A stretch of 64,000 nt of DNA from Tetzosporium hominis (GCF_002265435.1 NZ_NOKQ01000217.1:124010-188009); one strand, 5' to 3'. Numbered from the stretch's first letter, positions 8,190 through 16,861 are shown. A program made the numbers and translations. Notes: generated by a model not told the origin, from the letters alone.

Positions 8190-9461
8190 ATGACAAAAGA
8201 ATTAACAGCACAACAAATTATTGATTTGATTCCTAGCCAGGCAGACATCGTATTTCCTCTAACAAACGGGGAGCCCAACCGGTTGCTCGACATCATGGAA
8301 GCTCATCAAGATAAACTCTCAGAAGTGAAGATTCATCAGTTGCTTCCTCTGAAAAAGCGCGCCTACATGGCGAATGAAACAGCTGCTCATTTAAAGCACG
8401 TTAGTTATTTTTTAAGTGGCGCTAATCGTGCGGAATTCCATCAAGGAATGACGGACCTAATGCCAAATAACTTTCATGAAGTGACGCGTATTCTGCGGAA
8501 AGTGAGTCGTAATATGATGGTGATGGCGGTCGTCTCGCCACTAGATGAATTTGGCTATTTTTCACTCGGAACACAAGCAGACATCGTTAGTGAATTCATT
8601 GGCAAAGTCCCTTTTATTGTAGAGGTCAACGAACACATGCCTCGCACATTTGGACAAAATCAGATTCACATCAGTCAAGTTGAAGGATATGTAGTAAACC
8701 ATCAACCACTCGTCAGTGATGAGCCAGCACCGATATCTGAGATGGATATGAAAATTGCCTCCTTTGTAGCGGAGCGTATCCAAGACGGAGATACATTGCA
8801 AATAGGTATTGGAGGCATTCCTAATGCGGTTGTGAGTCAGCTGAAGACACATCGTCACTTAGGAATTCATACAGAGATGTTTGTAGACGGTATTATTGAT
8901 CTTGTTGAAGCAGGAGCTGTAGATGGCACGCGGAAATTCACCAATCAAGGAAAGATGATTGCCACATTTGCTCACGGGTCACAGCGTCTTTATGACTTCA
9001 TTAACGGAAATCCGGCACTTGAGTTTCTACCTGTTAGTATGGTCAACGATCCTCGCGAAATCGGAAAAGAAGAGAATATGATCTCCATCAATGCAACGAC
9101 TGAAGTGGACTTGTTTGGCCAATGTGCAAGTGAGACGGTTGCTGGAAGATACTATTCTTCTACTGGAGGACAAGCTGACTTTGCTAGAGGTGTCCGTTTC
9201 TCAAAGAATGGAAAAGGCTTTATCACCATGTCTTCTACTATTAAAAATGGAGAGATGTCGCGTATTAAAGTAGCGCTTGCACCAGGATCCGTAGTAACAA
9301 CCAATAAAAATGACGTCGATCATATTGTCACCGAGTACGGGGTGGCAGAGATGTTTGGTCGCCCGCTTTCAGAACGAGCTGAACAATTGATTGCTATTGC
9401 ACACCCTGATTTCCGAGATGAACTGCACTTTGAAGCGAAGAAGCTAGGATTGATTCTGTAA
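8190..9461 (+). CDS. Acetyl-CoA hydrolase/4-hydroxybutyrate CoA-transferase family protein
   Basis: The 423-residue protein belongs to the CoA-transferase family that includes acetyl-CoA hydrolase, succinyl-CoA:acetate transferase and 4-hydroxybutyrate CoA-transferase. Visible landmarks: the glycine-rich QIGIGGIPNAV loop near residues 204–214, HTEMFVDGIIDL near 227–238, whose Glu is at the position of the covalent catalytic glutamate of the family, and INATTEVDLFGQ near 298–309. The first half carries the ANETAAH and SPLDEFGYFS blocks. It probably swaps CoA between short acyl-CoAs and acetate or butyrate; the acceptor is not predictable. The next gene begins at the base after its stop codon, so they are probably cotranscribed although functionally unrelated. 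Confidence 0.85.
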   Translation: MTKELTAQQIIDLIPSQADIVFPLTNGEPNRLLDIMEAHQDKLSEVKIHQLLPLKKRAYMANETAAHLKHVSYFLSGANRAEFHQGMTDLMPNNFHEVTRILRKVSRNMMVMAVVSPLDEFGYFSLGTQADIVSEFIGKVPFIVEVNEHMPRTFGQNQIHISQVEGYVVNHQPLVSDEPAPISEMDMKIASFVAERIQDGDTLQIGIGGIPNAVVSQLKTHRHLGIHTEMFVDGIIDLVEAGAVDGTRKFTNQGKMIATFAHGSQRLYDFINGNPALEFLPVSMVNDPREIGKEENMISINATTEVDLFGQCASETVAGRYYSSTGGQADFARGVRFSKNGKGFITMSSTIKNGEMSRIKVALAPGSVVTTNKNDVDHIVTEYGVAEMFGRPLSERAEQLIAIAHPDFRDELHFEAKKLGLIL

Positions 9462-10070
9462 ATGAAACCATTATCTCCTGAGTTTTATACACTTCCGACA
9501 TTAGAACTCGCTCAGGCGCTACTAGGGAAATTACTAGTTCATGAGACAGAACAAGGAATCGTGAGCGGGTATATCGTGGAAACGGAAGCCTATATGGGGC
9601 CGCTTGATCAAGCTGCGCATAGCTTTGGAGGACGTAAGACCAAGCGGACAGAAGTCATGTTCAGAGAACCTGGTCATATTTATACGTATCAAATGCATAC
9701 GCACACGTTAATCAATGTGGTGGCAGAAGAAGTAGGTGCGCCTCATGCTATATTGATTCGTGCAGTAGAGCCGGTCGAGGGGCAAGACCTAATGAGTCGG
9801 AACCGCAACAACTTGCCGAAGAAGCAGTGGACTAACGGGCCGGGGAAACTGACGAAAGCACTGGGTATTACAATGGAGCACTATGGAACATTGTGGTATG
9901 AACCACCTTTGTATTTAGCTGAAGGACGAGAAGTGAGTTCGATTTCCTCAGGTCCGCGTATTGGTATCGATAATAGTGGTGAAGCCGTACATTATCCTTA
10001 CCGCTTTTGGGAGACCGAAAATCCTTATGTATCTAAGTATAGAGCACCAAAAAAGACGTTCAGCGAGTAA
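9462..10070 (+). CDS. DNA-3-methyladenine glycosylase (AAG/MPG family)
   Basis: This 202-residue base-excision enzyme removes 3-methyladenine and other alkylated or deaminated purines. Family signatures: the N-terminal ALAQALLGKLLV-like segment, the catalytic IVETEAYMGPLDQAAHS near residues 38–54 (the second Glu activates water), YTYQMHTHTLINVV near 73–86 with intercalating-region residues, AILIRAVEPVEG, and TNGPGKLTKALGI near 125–137. The length matches bacterial members such as B. subtilis YxlJ. The start abuts the previous stop; TAGGAT further upstream is a modest ribosome binding site, so coupling to the CoA-transferase gene is likely. Transcription ends in a 16-bp hairpin over the stop codon. 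Confidence 0.93.
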   Translation: MKPLSPEFYTLPTLELAQALLGKLLVHETEQGIVSGYIVETEAYMGPLDQAAHSFGGRKTKRTEVMFREPGHIYTYQMHTHTLINVVAEEVGAPHAILIRAVEPVEGQDLMSRNRNNLPKKQWTNGPGKLTKALGITMEHYGTLWYEPPLYLAEGREVSSISSGPRIGIDNSGEAVHYPYRFWETENPYVSKYRAPKKTFSE

Positions 10071-10086
10071 TCGCTGAACGTCTTTT
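10051..10086. terminator. Bidirectional terminator
   Basis: A 16-bp perfect stem AAAAGACGTTCAGCGA with GTAA loop, T-run on both strands, between convergent genes. Confidence 0.9.
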
Positions 10087-10884
10087 TCAATCAATCATCT
10101 TGCCCATGTAAAATTCATCTACATAGTTCCCATGAATGCGAAGTGCATTTTTTCGGGTTCCTTCGAGTTCAAATCCAAGTTTATTGTAGAGCTTTTGTGC
10201 AATGACATTTTCTTTGATTACGGTCAGCTCAAGCTTTTCAATCCCCACATCTTTCGCCCAGTTTTCACCGTGATACATAAGAGTGGAAGCAATTCCTTTA
10301 TTCGAGAACTGCTGTTTGACTCCAATGACGATCGACGCGCGGTGCGAAGCGCGAGGAGAAGGACCACCGATGACTACTAAATAGCCGGCATACTCCCCGT
10401 TTAAAATGGCCAAGAAAAGATTTGAGTTGCGAGCGAGTTTCCATTCTTCTAAGCGCTTTCGAATTCCTTGTACGGATTGCTTCTGTTCTGACTTCCCATA
10501 AAGCATGAAGTCGGTCTCAGAATAAATCGTCTCTTGTAGTTGAATGAAAGCACGAGCATCTTCCGTCTCCGCTTCACGAATAATCAAGATATCTTGTTGT
10601 TCCGGTTCTACAGAAGTCTCATGTTCATGAATCGAGTTTTGAAAAATCACGTACTGACTTAGCTCGATCTCACTAATTCCGTAGCCATTATCAGTCCAAG
10701 CAAAATAATGCTGAGCAGGTGGCTTGTTTTTCTTCCACCAACTACGGCTTAAATAGGCTGCATTCGGCAGAGGCTGGCCTAAAATGGCTTCCATCTGATC
10801 GAATGTCAGCTTTACGGTTTTTTGATTGGTTTTTTTAAAGAAATCATAAAGAGGTAAATACTTTGCTTCAGTAGTTCGGGCCAT
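10087..10884 (-). CDS. DUF7662-like domain fused to GNAT acetyltransferase
   Basis: The 265-residue protein has two parts. Residues about 1–85 resemble the small DUF7662 domain: a start of the type KYLPLYDFF, then LTFDQMEAILGQPLPNAAY and SRSWWKKN, then an aromatic YFAWTDNGYG end. Residues about 98–265 are a GNAT acetyltransferase with QFSNKGIASTLM as the acetyl-CoA loop and the typical end NVIAQKLYNKLGFELEG. The acceptor is unknown; GNAT members of this subtype often acetylate protein N-termini or small amines. I chose the third of three close ATGs (10884) because AAAGGA lies eight bases upstream of it. A TGCTATACT extended -10 element is present upstream near 10921–10929. Confidence 0.78.
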   Translation of the reverse strand: MARTTEAKYLPLYDFFKKTNQKTVKLTFDQMEAILGQPLPNAAYLSRSWWKKNKPPAQHYFAWTDNGYGISEIELSQYVIFQNSIHEHETSVEPEQQDILIIREAETEDARAFIQLQETIYSETDFMLYGKSEQKQSVQGIRKRLEEWKLARNSNLFLAILNGEYAGYLVVIGGPSPRASHRASIVIGVKQQFSNKGIASTLMYHGENWAKDVGIEKLELTVIKENVIAQKLYNKLGFELEGTRKNALRIHGNYVDEFYMGKMID

Positions 10885-11015
10885 AGTCATCATCCTTTAT
10901 TTCTTAACTCACTTTTTCTCAGTATAGCACGAGAACGACGAGGAAAAGCACATGTCGATTTGGGAAAAAATATGCTAAACTGTAGAAGCAATCATATTAC
11001 AAGGAGGCATTTCTC

Positions 11016-11945
11016 ATGTCTAAAACACTCGTACTTGGACACAAAAATCCCGATACTGATTCGATTACATCAGCTATCGTCTATGCATATTTGAAAAATC
11101 AAGTAGGTCACGAGGCGGAAGCGATTCGTCTTGGGGACGTAACAGAAGAAACAGCATTTGCCTTAAAGCAGTTTAAAGTAGAGGAACCACGCTTAGTAAC
11201 AGCATTAGAACAAGAAGAACAAGCGGTCATCCTAGTGGATCACAATGAGTTCCAGCAAAGTATTGATGGAATCGAAAATGCACACATCTTAGAAGTGATC
11301 GACCACCACCGTGTGGCAAACTTTGAGACAGCAGATCCACTTTACTACCGTGCTGAACCAGTTGGATGTACAGCAACAATCCTATTGAAGCTTTTCAAAG
11401 AGCACGGAGTAGAGGTGCCACAAGACATGGCGGGTCTTATGCTATCCGCCATCATTTCCGATTCATTATTATTCAAGTCTCCTACATGCACTGAGCAGGA
11501 TATCAAAGCTGCAAAAGAACTTGAGGCGATTGCAGGAATCGATGCACAGGAATACGGCTTAAATATGTTAAAAGCAGGAGCTGATGTCTCTTCCAAAACA
11601 ATTGAAGAGCTACTGACGCTTGATGCGAAAGAGTTTGGCATGGGTAATCACAAAGTAGAAATCGCACAAGTAAATGTAGTGGATCCACAAGATGTGTTAA
11701 ACCGTCAAGATCAACTAGAAGAAGCGATCTACAACCGCATCTCTGAAAAAGAATTAGACTTGTTCTTCTTCGTCGTGACAGATATCTTGAACAATGACTC
11801 TGTTGCTCTTGCTCTAGGAAAAATGGCGAACAAAGCAGAAGATGCATTCAACGTGACATTCACAAACCACACAGCAGTTTTAAGTGGAGTTGTATCACGT
11901 AAGAAACAAGTCGTGCCGGCATTAACAGAAGCACTATCTAATTAA
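11016..11945 (+). CDS. ppaC: Manganese-dependent inorganic pyrophosphatase
   Basis: This 309-residue family-II pyrophosphatase hydrolyses PPi released by biosynthesis and so drives polymer synthesis. The DHH-family metal-binding motifs are complete: GHKNPDTDS near residues 8–16, LVDHNE near 74–79, the name-giving VIDHHR near 95–100, and [10 protein letters not shown] near 148–157. The C-terminal DHHA2 domain ends with [13 protein letters not shown], which holds the SRKKQ substrate loop. Length is exactly that of B. subtilis PpaC. Ribosome binding site AAGGAGG precedes the ATG. It is probably a single-gene unit; the -10 element TAAACT with TG extension lies about 40 bases upstream. Confidence 0.97.
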   Translation: MSKTLVLGHKNPDTDSITSAIVYAYLKNQVGHEAEAIRLGDVTEETAFALKQFKVEEPRLVTALEQEEQAVILVDHNEFQQSIDGIENAHILEVIDHHRVANFETADPLYYRAEPVGCTATILLKLFKEHGVEVPQDMAGLMLSAIISDSLLFKSPTCTEQDIKAAKELEAIAGIDAQEYGLNMLKAGADVSSKTIEELLTLDAKEFGMGNHKVEIAQVNVVDPQDVLNRQDQLEEAIYNRISEKELDLFFFVVTDILNNDSVALALGKMANKAEDAFNVTFTNHTAVLSGVVSRKKQVVPALTEALSN

Positions 11946-12001
11946 GTTCAATTCTTTGATTTTTTGAAACGGACAACTTATGCTGACTAAGAGGTGATTG
12001 T

Positions 12002-12706
12002 ATGGAAATCGCAATCTGGTCAGACTATGTTTGTCCGTTTTGTTATATTGGAAAACGCCGTATGGAGCGTGCATTACAAGAGACTGGCTTTGCTGGGCAA
12101 GCCACAATTCAATTGAAAAGCTATCAGCTAGATGCTGGGACGCCGGAAGTCGTAACAGAGTCAGTATATGAGTCTCTTGCTCGCAAATACAATACGTCTA
12201 TCGATCAAGCTAAAGCGATGACGAATAACGTTGTCGAGCAAGCGAAGTCAGAAGGCCTTGAGTATAACTTTGAGCATGCGAAACCTGCCAATACAGCTCG
12301 TGCACACCGCCTAGTTAAATGGGCAGATACGCAGCAAAAAGGCAATGACTTGGGAGAAGCTCTACTCCAAGCTTACTTTATCGATGGAAAGAATATTAAT
12401 GACATCGAGGTGTTAGCTGAACTAGCAGCAGCTGTAGATTTGGATGGAGAACAAGCAAAAGAAGTAGCGTCAAGCAATCAATTTTTCCCGGAAATTCAGA
12501 TTGATCAAACGGAAGCTGCTCAAATCGGCATTCGAGGAGTTCCTTTCTTTGTACTGAACAATAAATACGCTATCTCTGGAGCACAGCCTATTGAAGTGTT
12601 CAAAGAAGCTTTAGAAAAGGTAGCGCAAGAAGAAGGCCTAAAGCCTTCCCTACAAACAATCGGTGGCACAGGGGCAACTTGTGAAGGCGATTCATGTGAC
12701 TGGTAA
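12002..12706 (+). CDS. DsbA-family (FrnE-like) thiol oxidoreductase
   Basis: The 234-residue cytoplasmic protein has a thioredoxin fold of the DsbA/FrnE class. The redox motif CPFC is near residues 11–14 in WSDYVCPFCYIGKRRM, the inserted helical domain follows, and the cis-proline loop is GIRGVPFFVLN near 176–186. It also has a second cysteine pair in the tail (CEGDSC, about 225–230), a feature known in FrnE of Deinococcus, where the tail pair exchanges disulfides with the active site. There is no signal peptide, so it acts inside the cell, probably in oxidative stress or disulfide isomerisation. AGAGGTG precedes the ATG. A clear terminator follows. Confidence 0.88.
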   Translation: MEIAIWSDYVCPFCYIGKRRMERALQETGFAGQATIQLKSYQLDAGTPEVVTESVYESLARKYNTSIDQAKAMTNNVVEQAKSEGLEYNFEHAKPANTARAHRLVKWADTQQKGNDLGEALLQAYFIDGKNINDIEVLAELAAAVDLDGEQAKEVASSNQFFPEIQIDQTEAAQIGIRGVPFFVLNNKYAISGAQPIEVFKEALEKVAQEEGLKPSLQTIGGTGATCEGDSCDW

Positions 12707-12712
12707 TCTATG

Positions 12713-12739
12713 AAAACCTGTATTTTTTACAGGTTTTTT
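12713..12739 (+). terminator. Intrinsic terminator after the FrnE-like gene
   Basis: Stem AAAACCTGTA/TACAGGTTTT with a T5 loop and TTTTTTG tail. Confidence 0.85.
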
Positions 12740-12766
12740 GTTTGCAGTCCTTTACGTTTAGGGTAT
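12740..12766 (+). promoter_or_regulatory. Candidate sigma-B promoter of the AGCS symporter
   Basis: GTTTGC (12740–12745), 15-bp spacer, GGGTAT (12761–12766), 41 bases before the start. The spacing is identical to the element before rsbV. Confidence 0.5.
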
Positions 12767-12807
12767 GAGTATTACGATACATATCATCTAAAAAAGGGGG
12801 AAATAGG

Positions 12808-14214
12808 ATGGAATGGTTGAATTCATTCGTGGACTGGGCTAACAATTACCTTTGGACGTACATTTTAATTGCTCTTTTAATCGGTGCCGGTCTTTATTTT
12901 TCAATACGTACCAAGTTTGTTCAGTTCCGCATGTTCGGTGAAATGTTCCGTGTTATTACTGAAAAGAAAGAAACGGATACTGGGGTTTCTGCATTCCAAG
13001 CATTCACAATTAGTACCGCTTCTCGAGTAGGTACAGGGAATATTACGGGAGTAGCACTAGCAATCGGAATCGGTGGCCCTGGTGCTGTGTTCTGGATGTG
13101 GCTGATTGCGATTATTGGTATGGCAACAGCATTTGTTGAAAGTACTCTCGCTCAAGTTTATAAAGTACGAGATGGTGACGAGTTCCGTGGTGGACCTGCG
13201 TACTATATGGAAAAAGCTTTAGGGCAGCGTAAAATCGCTATAGTGTTTAGTATTTTATTAACACTTAGTTTTGGATTTATTTTCAACTCCGTTCAATCGA
13301 ATACAATTGCAGTCTCTGTAAATGATGTCTTCAATATCCCAACATGGGTTATTGGGTTAGCACTTGTCATCCTTACAGCTGTGATTATTTTCGGTGGAGT
13401 CCATCGAATTGTAAAAGTAACACAGGTTATCGTACCAGTGATGGCTGTACTGTATATTTTAATTGCTCTATTTGTAGTTGTGACGAATCTGTCCGAACTT
13501 CCAGCTTTCTTCTCATTAATCTTTAGCCATGCTTTTGGTCTTGAAGAAGCTGTTGGCGGCGGTGTAGGTGCTGCTATCATGCAAGGTGTTCGCCGTGGAT
13601 TATTCTCAAATGAAGCAGGGATGGGGTCCGTGCCAAACGCAGCTGCAACGGCCAATGTCTCGCATCCAGCAAAACAGGGACTTGTTCAAAGTCTAGGAGT
13701 ATTCTTCGATACTATCGTGATTTGTACAGCAACAGCATTCATTATCCTACTCTCTGATTTCTACAAAACAGCAACGGATGATGGGATCATTTTGACTCAA
13801 AACTCACTGGCAGATCATGTGGGAAGCTGGGCACCTTACTTTGTGGCCATTGCTATCATCTTCTTCGCATTCAGTTCTGTTATCGGAAACTACTATTACG
13901 GTGAAACAAATATTGAGTTGATCAATGCACATCGCGGCTGGTTGCAAGGGTATCGTGTTCTTGTACTAGCAATGGTTATGTTCGGAGCTCTAGCTAAGGT
14001 ACAATTGGTCTGGAATATGGCCGATTTATTCATGGGCTTGATGGCTGTCATCAATATCGTGGTGATTTTATTGCTAGGGAAATTAGCAGCTCAAGTACTA
14101 GACGATTACGTAGAACAACGAAAGCGTGGACTAGATCCACAATTCTACGCTAAAAACATTGCAGGCCTAAAAAATACAGAGTGTTGGGAAGATGACTCTC
14201 CTGAAACTAAATAA
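12808..14214 (+). CDS. Sodium:amino-acid symporter, AGCS family (alanine/glycine/glutamine)
   Basis: The 468-residue membrane protein belongs to the alanine-or-glycine:cation symporter family (AlsT/DagA). Signature segments are visible: TKFVQFRMFGEMFRV near residues 33–47, the conserved FTISTASRVGTGNITGVA loop near 68–85, GGPGAVFWMW near 90–99, and GLFSNEAGMGSVPNAAATA near 263–281. Around ten to eleven hydrophobic segments fit the family. Substrate may be alanine, glycine or glutamine; the sequence does not decide. It is followed, after a terminator, by a glutamate dehydrogenase gene, so the pair may serve amino-acid use as carbon or nitrogen source. A sigma-B-like promoter lies upstream, and GGGGGAAA precedes the ATG. 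Confidence 0.9.
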   Translation: MEWLNSFVDWANNYLWTYILIALLIGAGLYFSIRTKFVQFRMFGEMFRVITEKKETDTGVSAFQAFTISTASRVGTGNITGVALAIGIGGPGAVFWMWLIAIIGMATAFVESTLAQVYKVRDGDEFRGGPAYYMEKALGQRKIAIVFSILLTLSFGFIFNSVQSNTIAVSVNDVFNIPTWVIGLALVILTAVIIFGGVHRIVKVTQVIVPVMAVLYILIALFVVVTNLSELPAFFSLIFSHAFGLEEAVGGGVGAAIMQGVRRGLFSNEAGMGSVPNAAATANVSHPAKQGLVQSLGVFFDTIVICTATAFIILLSDFYKTATDDGIILTQNSLADHVGSWAPYFVAIAIIFFAFSSVIGNYYYGETNIELINAHRGWLQGYRVLVLAMVMFGALAKVQLVWNMADLFMGLMAVINIVVILLLGKLAAQVLDDYVEQRKRGLDPQFYAKNIAGLKNTECWEDDSPETK

Positions 14215-14218
14215 TTCC

Positions 14219-14263
14219 AACTACCCCTCCGTTTAACGAAAAGACGGAGGGGTATAGTTTTTT
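14219..14263 (+). terminator. Intrinsic terminator of the AGCS gene
   Basis: Strong GC stem ACCCCTCCGT/ACGGAGGGGT with flanking ACTA/TAGT pairing, then TTTTTT. Confidence 0.88.
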
Positions 14264-14291
14264 ATAGTGAAAAACTTGAGGAGGTGTTCGG

Positions 14292-15671
14292 ATGAGTGAA
14301 GTATCCCATCCAATCGTAAAACAAGCATTAACAGCGTTACTTGAACGAGACGAATTTTTGCCGGTGTGTAAAGGAGAGAGTCGGACTAAGGCCTTCGCTT
14401 CTATGGAAGCGATTTTATCGACTCCTAATCAAATCCATAAGGCTTACATACGTATGCCACTTGAAAATGGTCAAATTGTCCGCATACCCGCTTTCCGTGT
14501 GCAACATAACAATGCACTGGGGCCTTATAAAGGCGGGATTCGATTCCATGAATCGGTCAATGAACATGAAGTCGTAAATTTATCCTTTTTGATGACTCTT
14601 AAAAATGCGTTACACAATGTTCCATATGGAGGAGGAAAGGGAGGCATTGTAATTGATCCCCGCTCTCTGAGTGAAAAAGAGCTTCACACGTTATGTGTAA
14701 AATATGTGAGGAACTTCAACGACATCATCGGTCCAGACAAGGATATACCTGCTCCTGACGTTGGTTCTGGAGAACGCGAGATGGACTGGATGATGGCCGA
14801 ATATAAAAAGATCAATCATGGTCAACCTTATCTAGGGAGCTTTACAGGAAAAAGTGTTGTCAATGGAGGATCACTTGGACGTCGTGAAGCAACAGGTAAG
14901 GGTGTCTATTTCACGATGCGCTACTTGCTTCATGATTATGTTGAAAAGAACAGAACAAATTTAGAGAACAATGCGAATATCTTTGCGAAGACGACCTTAG
15001 AGCATGCTGGCCGCCCACTGACAGTAGCTGTGCAAGGATTTGGTAATGTAGGTTCCGTGACTGCACTCGAGGCGTACCGAGACCAAAAACTACAGAACAA
15101 GATTGTGGCTGTATCAGACCGTAATGTCACGCTTGTAAACCCTAATGGACTGGATATTCCAGCTCTTGTGGATTTCACAGCGAAGAACAAAGGGGATTTA
15201 CCTACTAAAGAAGAGCAATTGAGAGAACTGAATGTCGTTGCTACGATTGAATCACGCGAAGCGATTTTAACGATGGATATCGATGTCTTGATACTCGCTG
15301 CTCTTGAAGATCAGATTCATCAAGACAACTGGAAAGATATCAAAGCACGTATTCTAGTTGAGGGAGCAAATGCGCCAATCACACAAGAAGCTGACGAACA
15401 ACTAGCTAAAAATGGAGTTGTCATCATTCCAGATATTTTAGCGAATGCAGGTGGGGTAATTGTGTCCTACCTTGAATGGTTGCAAGGTCGAGAGACTCAG
15501 TTCTTCACTGAAGAAGAAGTATTTACCAAACTTTATGAGAAGATGTCTCATACGATGGAGACGATTTTACCTCAGTACTATGCAGATCCGTTTGCTTTGC
15601 GCCAAAACGCATTTATCCATGCAGTCGGACGATTGTCAGAAGTGCTATATCGCCAAGGAAAGTTGTATTAA
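14292..15671 (+). CDS. Glutamate dehydrogenase (Glu/Leu/Phe/Val dehydrogenase family)
   Basis: The 459-residue enzyme interconverts glutamate and 2-oxoglutarate plus ammonia. Catalytic core motifs are intact: GPYKGGIRFHESV near residues 77–89, the active-site lysine in PYGGGKGGIVID near 111–122, PAPDVGSGEREMDW near 153–166, and the dinucleotide loop VQGFGNVGS near 247–255. It is longer than RocG/GudB (about 424), mainly through an insertion around residues 215–240 after GVYFTMRYLL. NAD versus NADP preference is unclear; the residue pattern after the glycine loop (VSDRNV) has Asp, which in the family often fits NAD. GAGGAGG precedes the ATG. It might instead act on branched-chain amino acids, but the substrate-loop pattern favours glutamate. 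Confidence 0.85.
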   Translation: MSEVSHPIVKQALTALLERDEFLPVCKGESRTKAFASMEAILSTPNQIHKAYIRMPLENGQIVRIPAFRVQHNNALGPYKGGIRFHESVNEHEVVNLSFLMTLKNALHNVPYGGGKGGIVIDPRSLSEKELHTLCVKYVRNFNDIIGPDKDIPAPDVGSGEREMDWMMAEYKKINHGQPYLGSFTGKSVVNGGSLGRREATGKGVYFTMRYLLHDYVEKNRTNLENNANIFAKTTLEHAGRPLTVAVQGFGNVGSVTALEAYRDQKLQNKIVAVSDRNVTLVNPNGLDIPALVDFTAKNKGDLPTKEEQLRELNVVATIESREAILTMDIDVLILAALEDQIHQDNWKDIKARILVEGANAPITQEADEQLAKNGVVIIPDILANAGGVIVSYLEWLQGRETQFFTEEEVFTKLYEKMSHTMETILPQYYADPFALRQNAFIHAVGRLSEVLYRQGKLY

Positions 15672-15718
15672 AAAAAGAGAAAGCCTGGTCGATTCTGCGA
15701 CTAAGCTTTCTCTTTTTC
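15672..15718. terminator. Bidirectional terminator with internal second stem
   Basis: AAAAAGAGAAAGC pairs with GCTTTCTCTTTTT, and GGTCG pairs with CGACT inside it. It serves the dehydrogenase and the convergent small gene. Confidence 0.85.
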
Positions 15719-15952
15719 TAATTCATTTAGGATAGGGTCTGCTGTGATACTTAAAGACTGACGTTTGTAATCGAGCTCCAATCGCATCTTCTCAGTCTCC
15801 AATAAAAAATTCTCATAGCGCTGTTTTTCTAACGCCAATTCGTCCTTTGTAGATAAGGCACGAATTTCTTCTAGCTTTACCCGCTGTTTCATCCATTTTT
15901 CTACAAGACTTGCTCCAACCCCTATAGCTACAATCGCAACAATCCACCACAT
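15701..15952 (-). CDS. Small membrane-anchored coiled-coil protein, unknown function
   Basis: This 83-residue protein has one N-terminal membrane segment (WWIVAIVAIGVGASLVEKW) followed by a highly charged helix of about 55 residues rich in Glu, Lys and Leu, probably a cytoplasmic coiled coil. The architecture resembles small PspB-like or YtxH-like envelope proteins, but I recognise no family. The longer frame upstream adds 16 residues without a ribosome binding site; I chose the ATG at 15952 because GGTGGAG lies six bases before it. The 3' end runs into the shared terminator. A dispersed hairpin repeat lies between this gene's upstream region and yceI. Confidence 0.6.
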   Translation of the reverse strand: MWWIVAIVAIGVGASLVEKWMKQRVKLEEIRALSTKDELALEKQRYENFLLETEKMRLELDYKRQSLSITADPILNELEKEKA

Positions 15953-16019
15953 GGAACACTCCACCTTTGCTTTGTTTAGTAGTTTATACGAAATCCCCAA
16001 TGGAAAGTTTCAATTTTTT

Positions 16020-16126
16020 AGATGTGGAAGGCGTTCGCCCAGAAATGCTTCGGAAATCAGACGCAGCCTGTGAGGCGCTCTTTGCCTCATAGGGGGTGAA
16101 TGATTTGTGAATGTATTTCTAACGCC
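16020..16126 (+). repeat. Dispersed palindromic repeat, copy A
   Basis: About 107 bp that is clearly related to copies B (43904–44012, opposite orientation) and C (51200–51301, opposite orientation). Shared blocks are GTGGAAGGCGTT, AGAAAT, TCAG, TGAGGCGCTCTTTGCCTCA-like centre, GGGTGAATGATTT and ATTTCTAACG. The centre GAGGC/GCCTC and the ends AGAAAT/ATTTCT pair, so the unit folds as one long imperfect hairpin. It lies between two minus-strand genes and covers no coding sequence. Confidence 0.8.
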
Positions 16127-16165
16127 TGCAACTCGATATCACTAAAAGTAGATAACGCAGCTCAA

Positions 16166-16206
16166 CATAAAAAAAAACAGTTTCTCAAATTTCAAGAAAC
16201 TGTTTT
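16166..16206 (-). terminator. Terminator of yceI
   Basis: AAAACAGTTTCT (16174–16185) pairs with AGAAACTGTTTT (16195–16206); the A-run to the left gives the T-tail on the minus strand. Confidence 0.85.
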
Positions 16207-16238
16207 AGAGGTTTTACACTAGATTCATTTGTTAGAAA

Positions 16239-16766
16239 TTACTGCGCTGGGTTTAACTCTAGCTCAATATCAATCTTAATATCTTCGCCTACTAATACGC
16301 CGCCAGTTTCAAGTGTTTGGTTCCATGTTAAACCGAAGTCTTTACGGTTGATCTTTGCATCAGCAGAGAAGGCTACAACTTCTTGGCCCCATGGGTTTGT
16401 ACCTTTTCCTTCATATTCTGCATCAAATGTAACTGGTTTTGTTACGTCTTTAATTGTCAGGTCACCTGTGATTTTGTACTCGTCGCCGCCTTTAGACTGA
16501 ATGTCTGTTGCTTTAAACGTAATAGATGGGTAGGTTTCTACATCGAAGAAATCTCCAGAGCGTAAGTGGTTGTCACGGTCTGTATTGTTTGTATTGATAG
16601 ACGCTACGTCAATTGTGAATTCAATTGTTGCGCCAGAAAGATCTTGTTCATTACCTTCTAGGTTTGCTGAAAAGTCATTGAAATTTCCGCGAACTTTAGA
16701 AACCATCATGTGCTTTACTGAGAATCCGATGCTAGAGTGTGCTGTGTCAACTGTGTACTTTGTCAT
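16239..16766 (-). CDS. YceI-family lipocalin-like protein
   Basis: The 175-residue protein matches the YceI family, a beta-barrel that binds polyisoprenoid or similar lipids. Typical features: the start YTVDTAHSSIGFSVKHMMVSK, the SIDVASINTNN-type strand pair, DVETYPSITFKATDI, GDLTIKDVTKPVTF, and the end DIKIDIELEL. It has no signal peptide, unlike E. coli YceI, so it is likely cytoplasmic as in most Firmicute members. AAGGAG precedes the ATG. The gene diverges from an HxlR-type regulator; its promoter contains a near-perfect -35/-10 pair and an inverted repeat at the start point, so redox or quinone control by that regulator is plausible but unproven. Confidence 0.9.
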   Translation of the reverse strand: MTKYTVDTAHSSIGFSVKHMMVSKVRGNFNDFSANLEGNEQDLSGATIEFTIDVASINTNNTDRDNHLRSGDFFDVETYPSITFKATDIQSKGGDEYKITGDLTIKDVTKPVTFDAEYEGKGTNPWGQEVVAFSADAKINRKDFGLTWNQTLETGGVLVGEDIKIDIELELNPAQ

Positions 16767-16861
16767 TTTACAATCTCTCCTTAGTTTTTGGAATTGTCTA
16801 AAAGTATACCGAGCTATTATTTCGAAATCAAGATATATGATTAAAAAAATATAAATAACTG

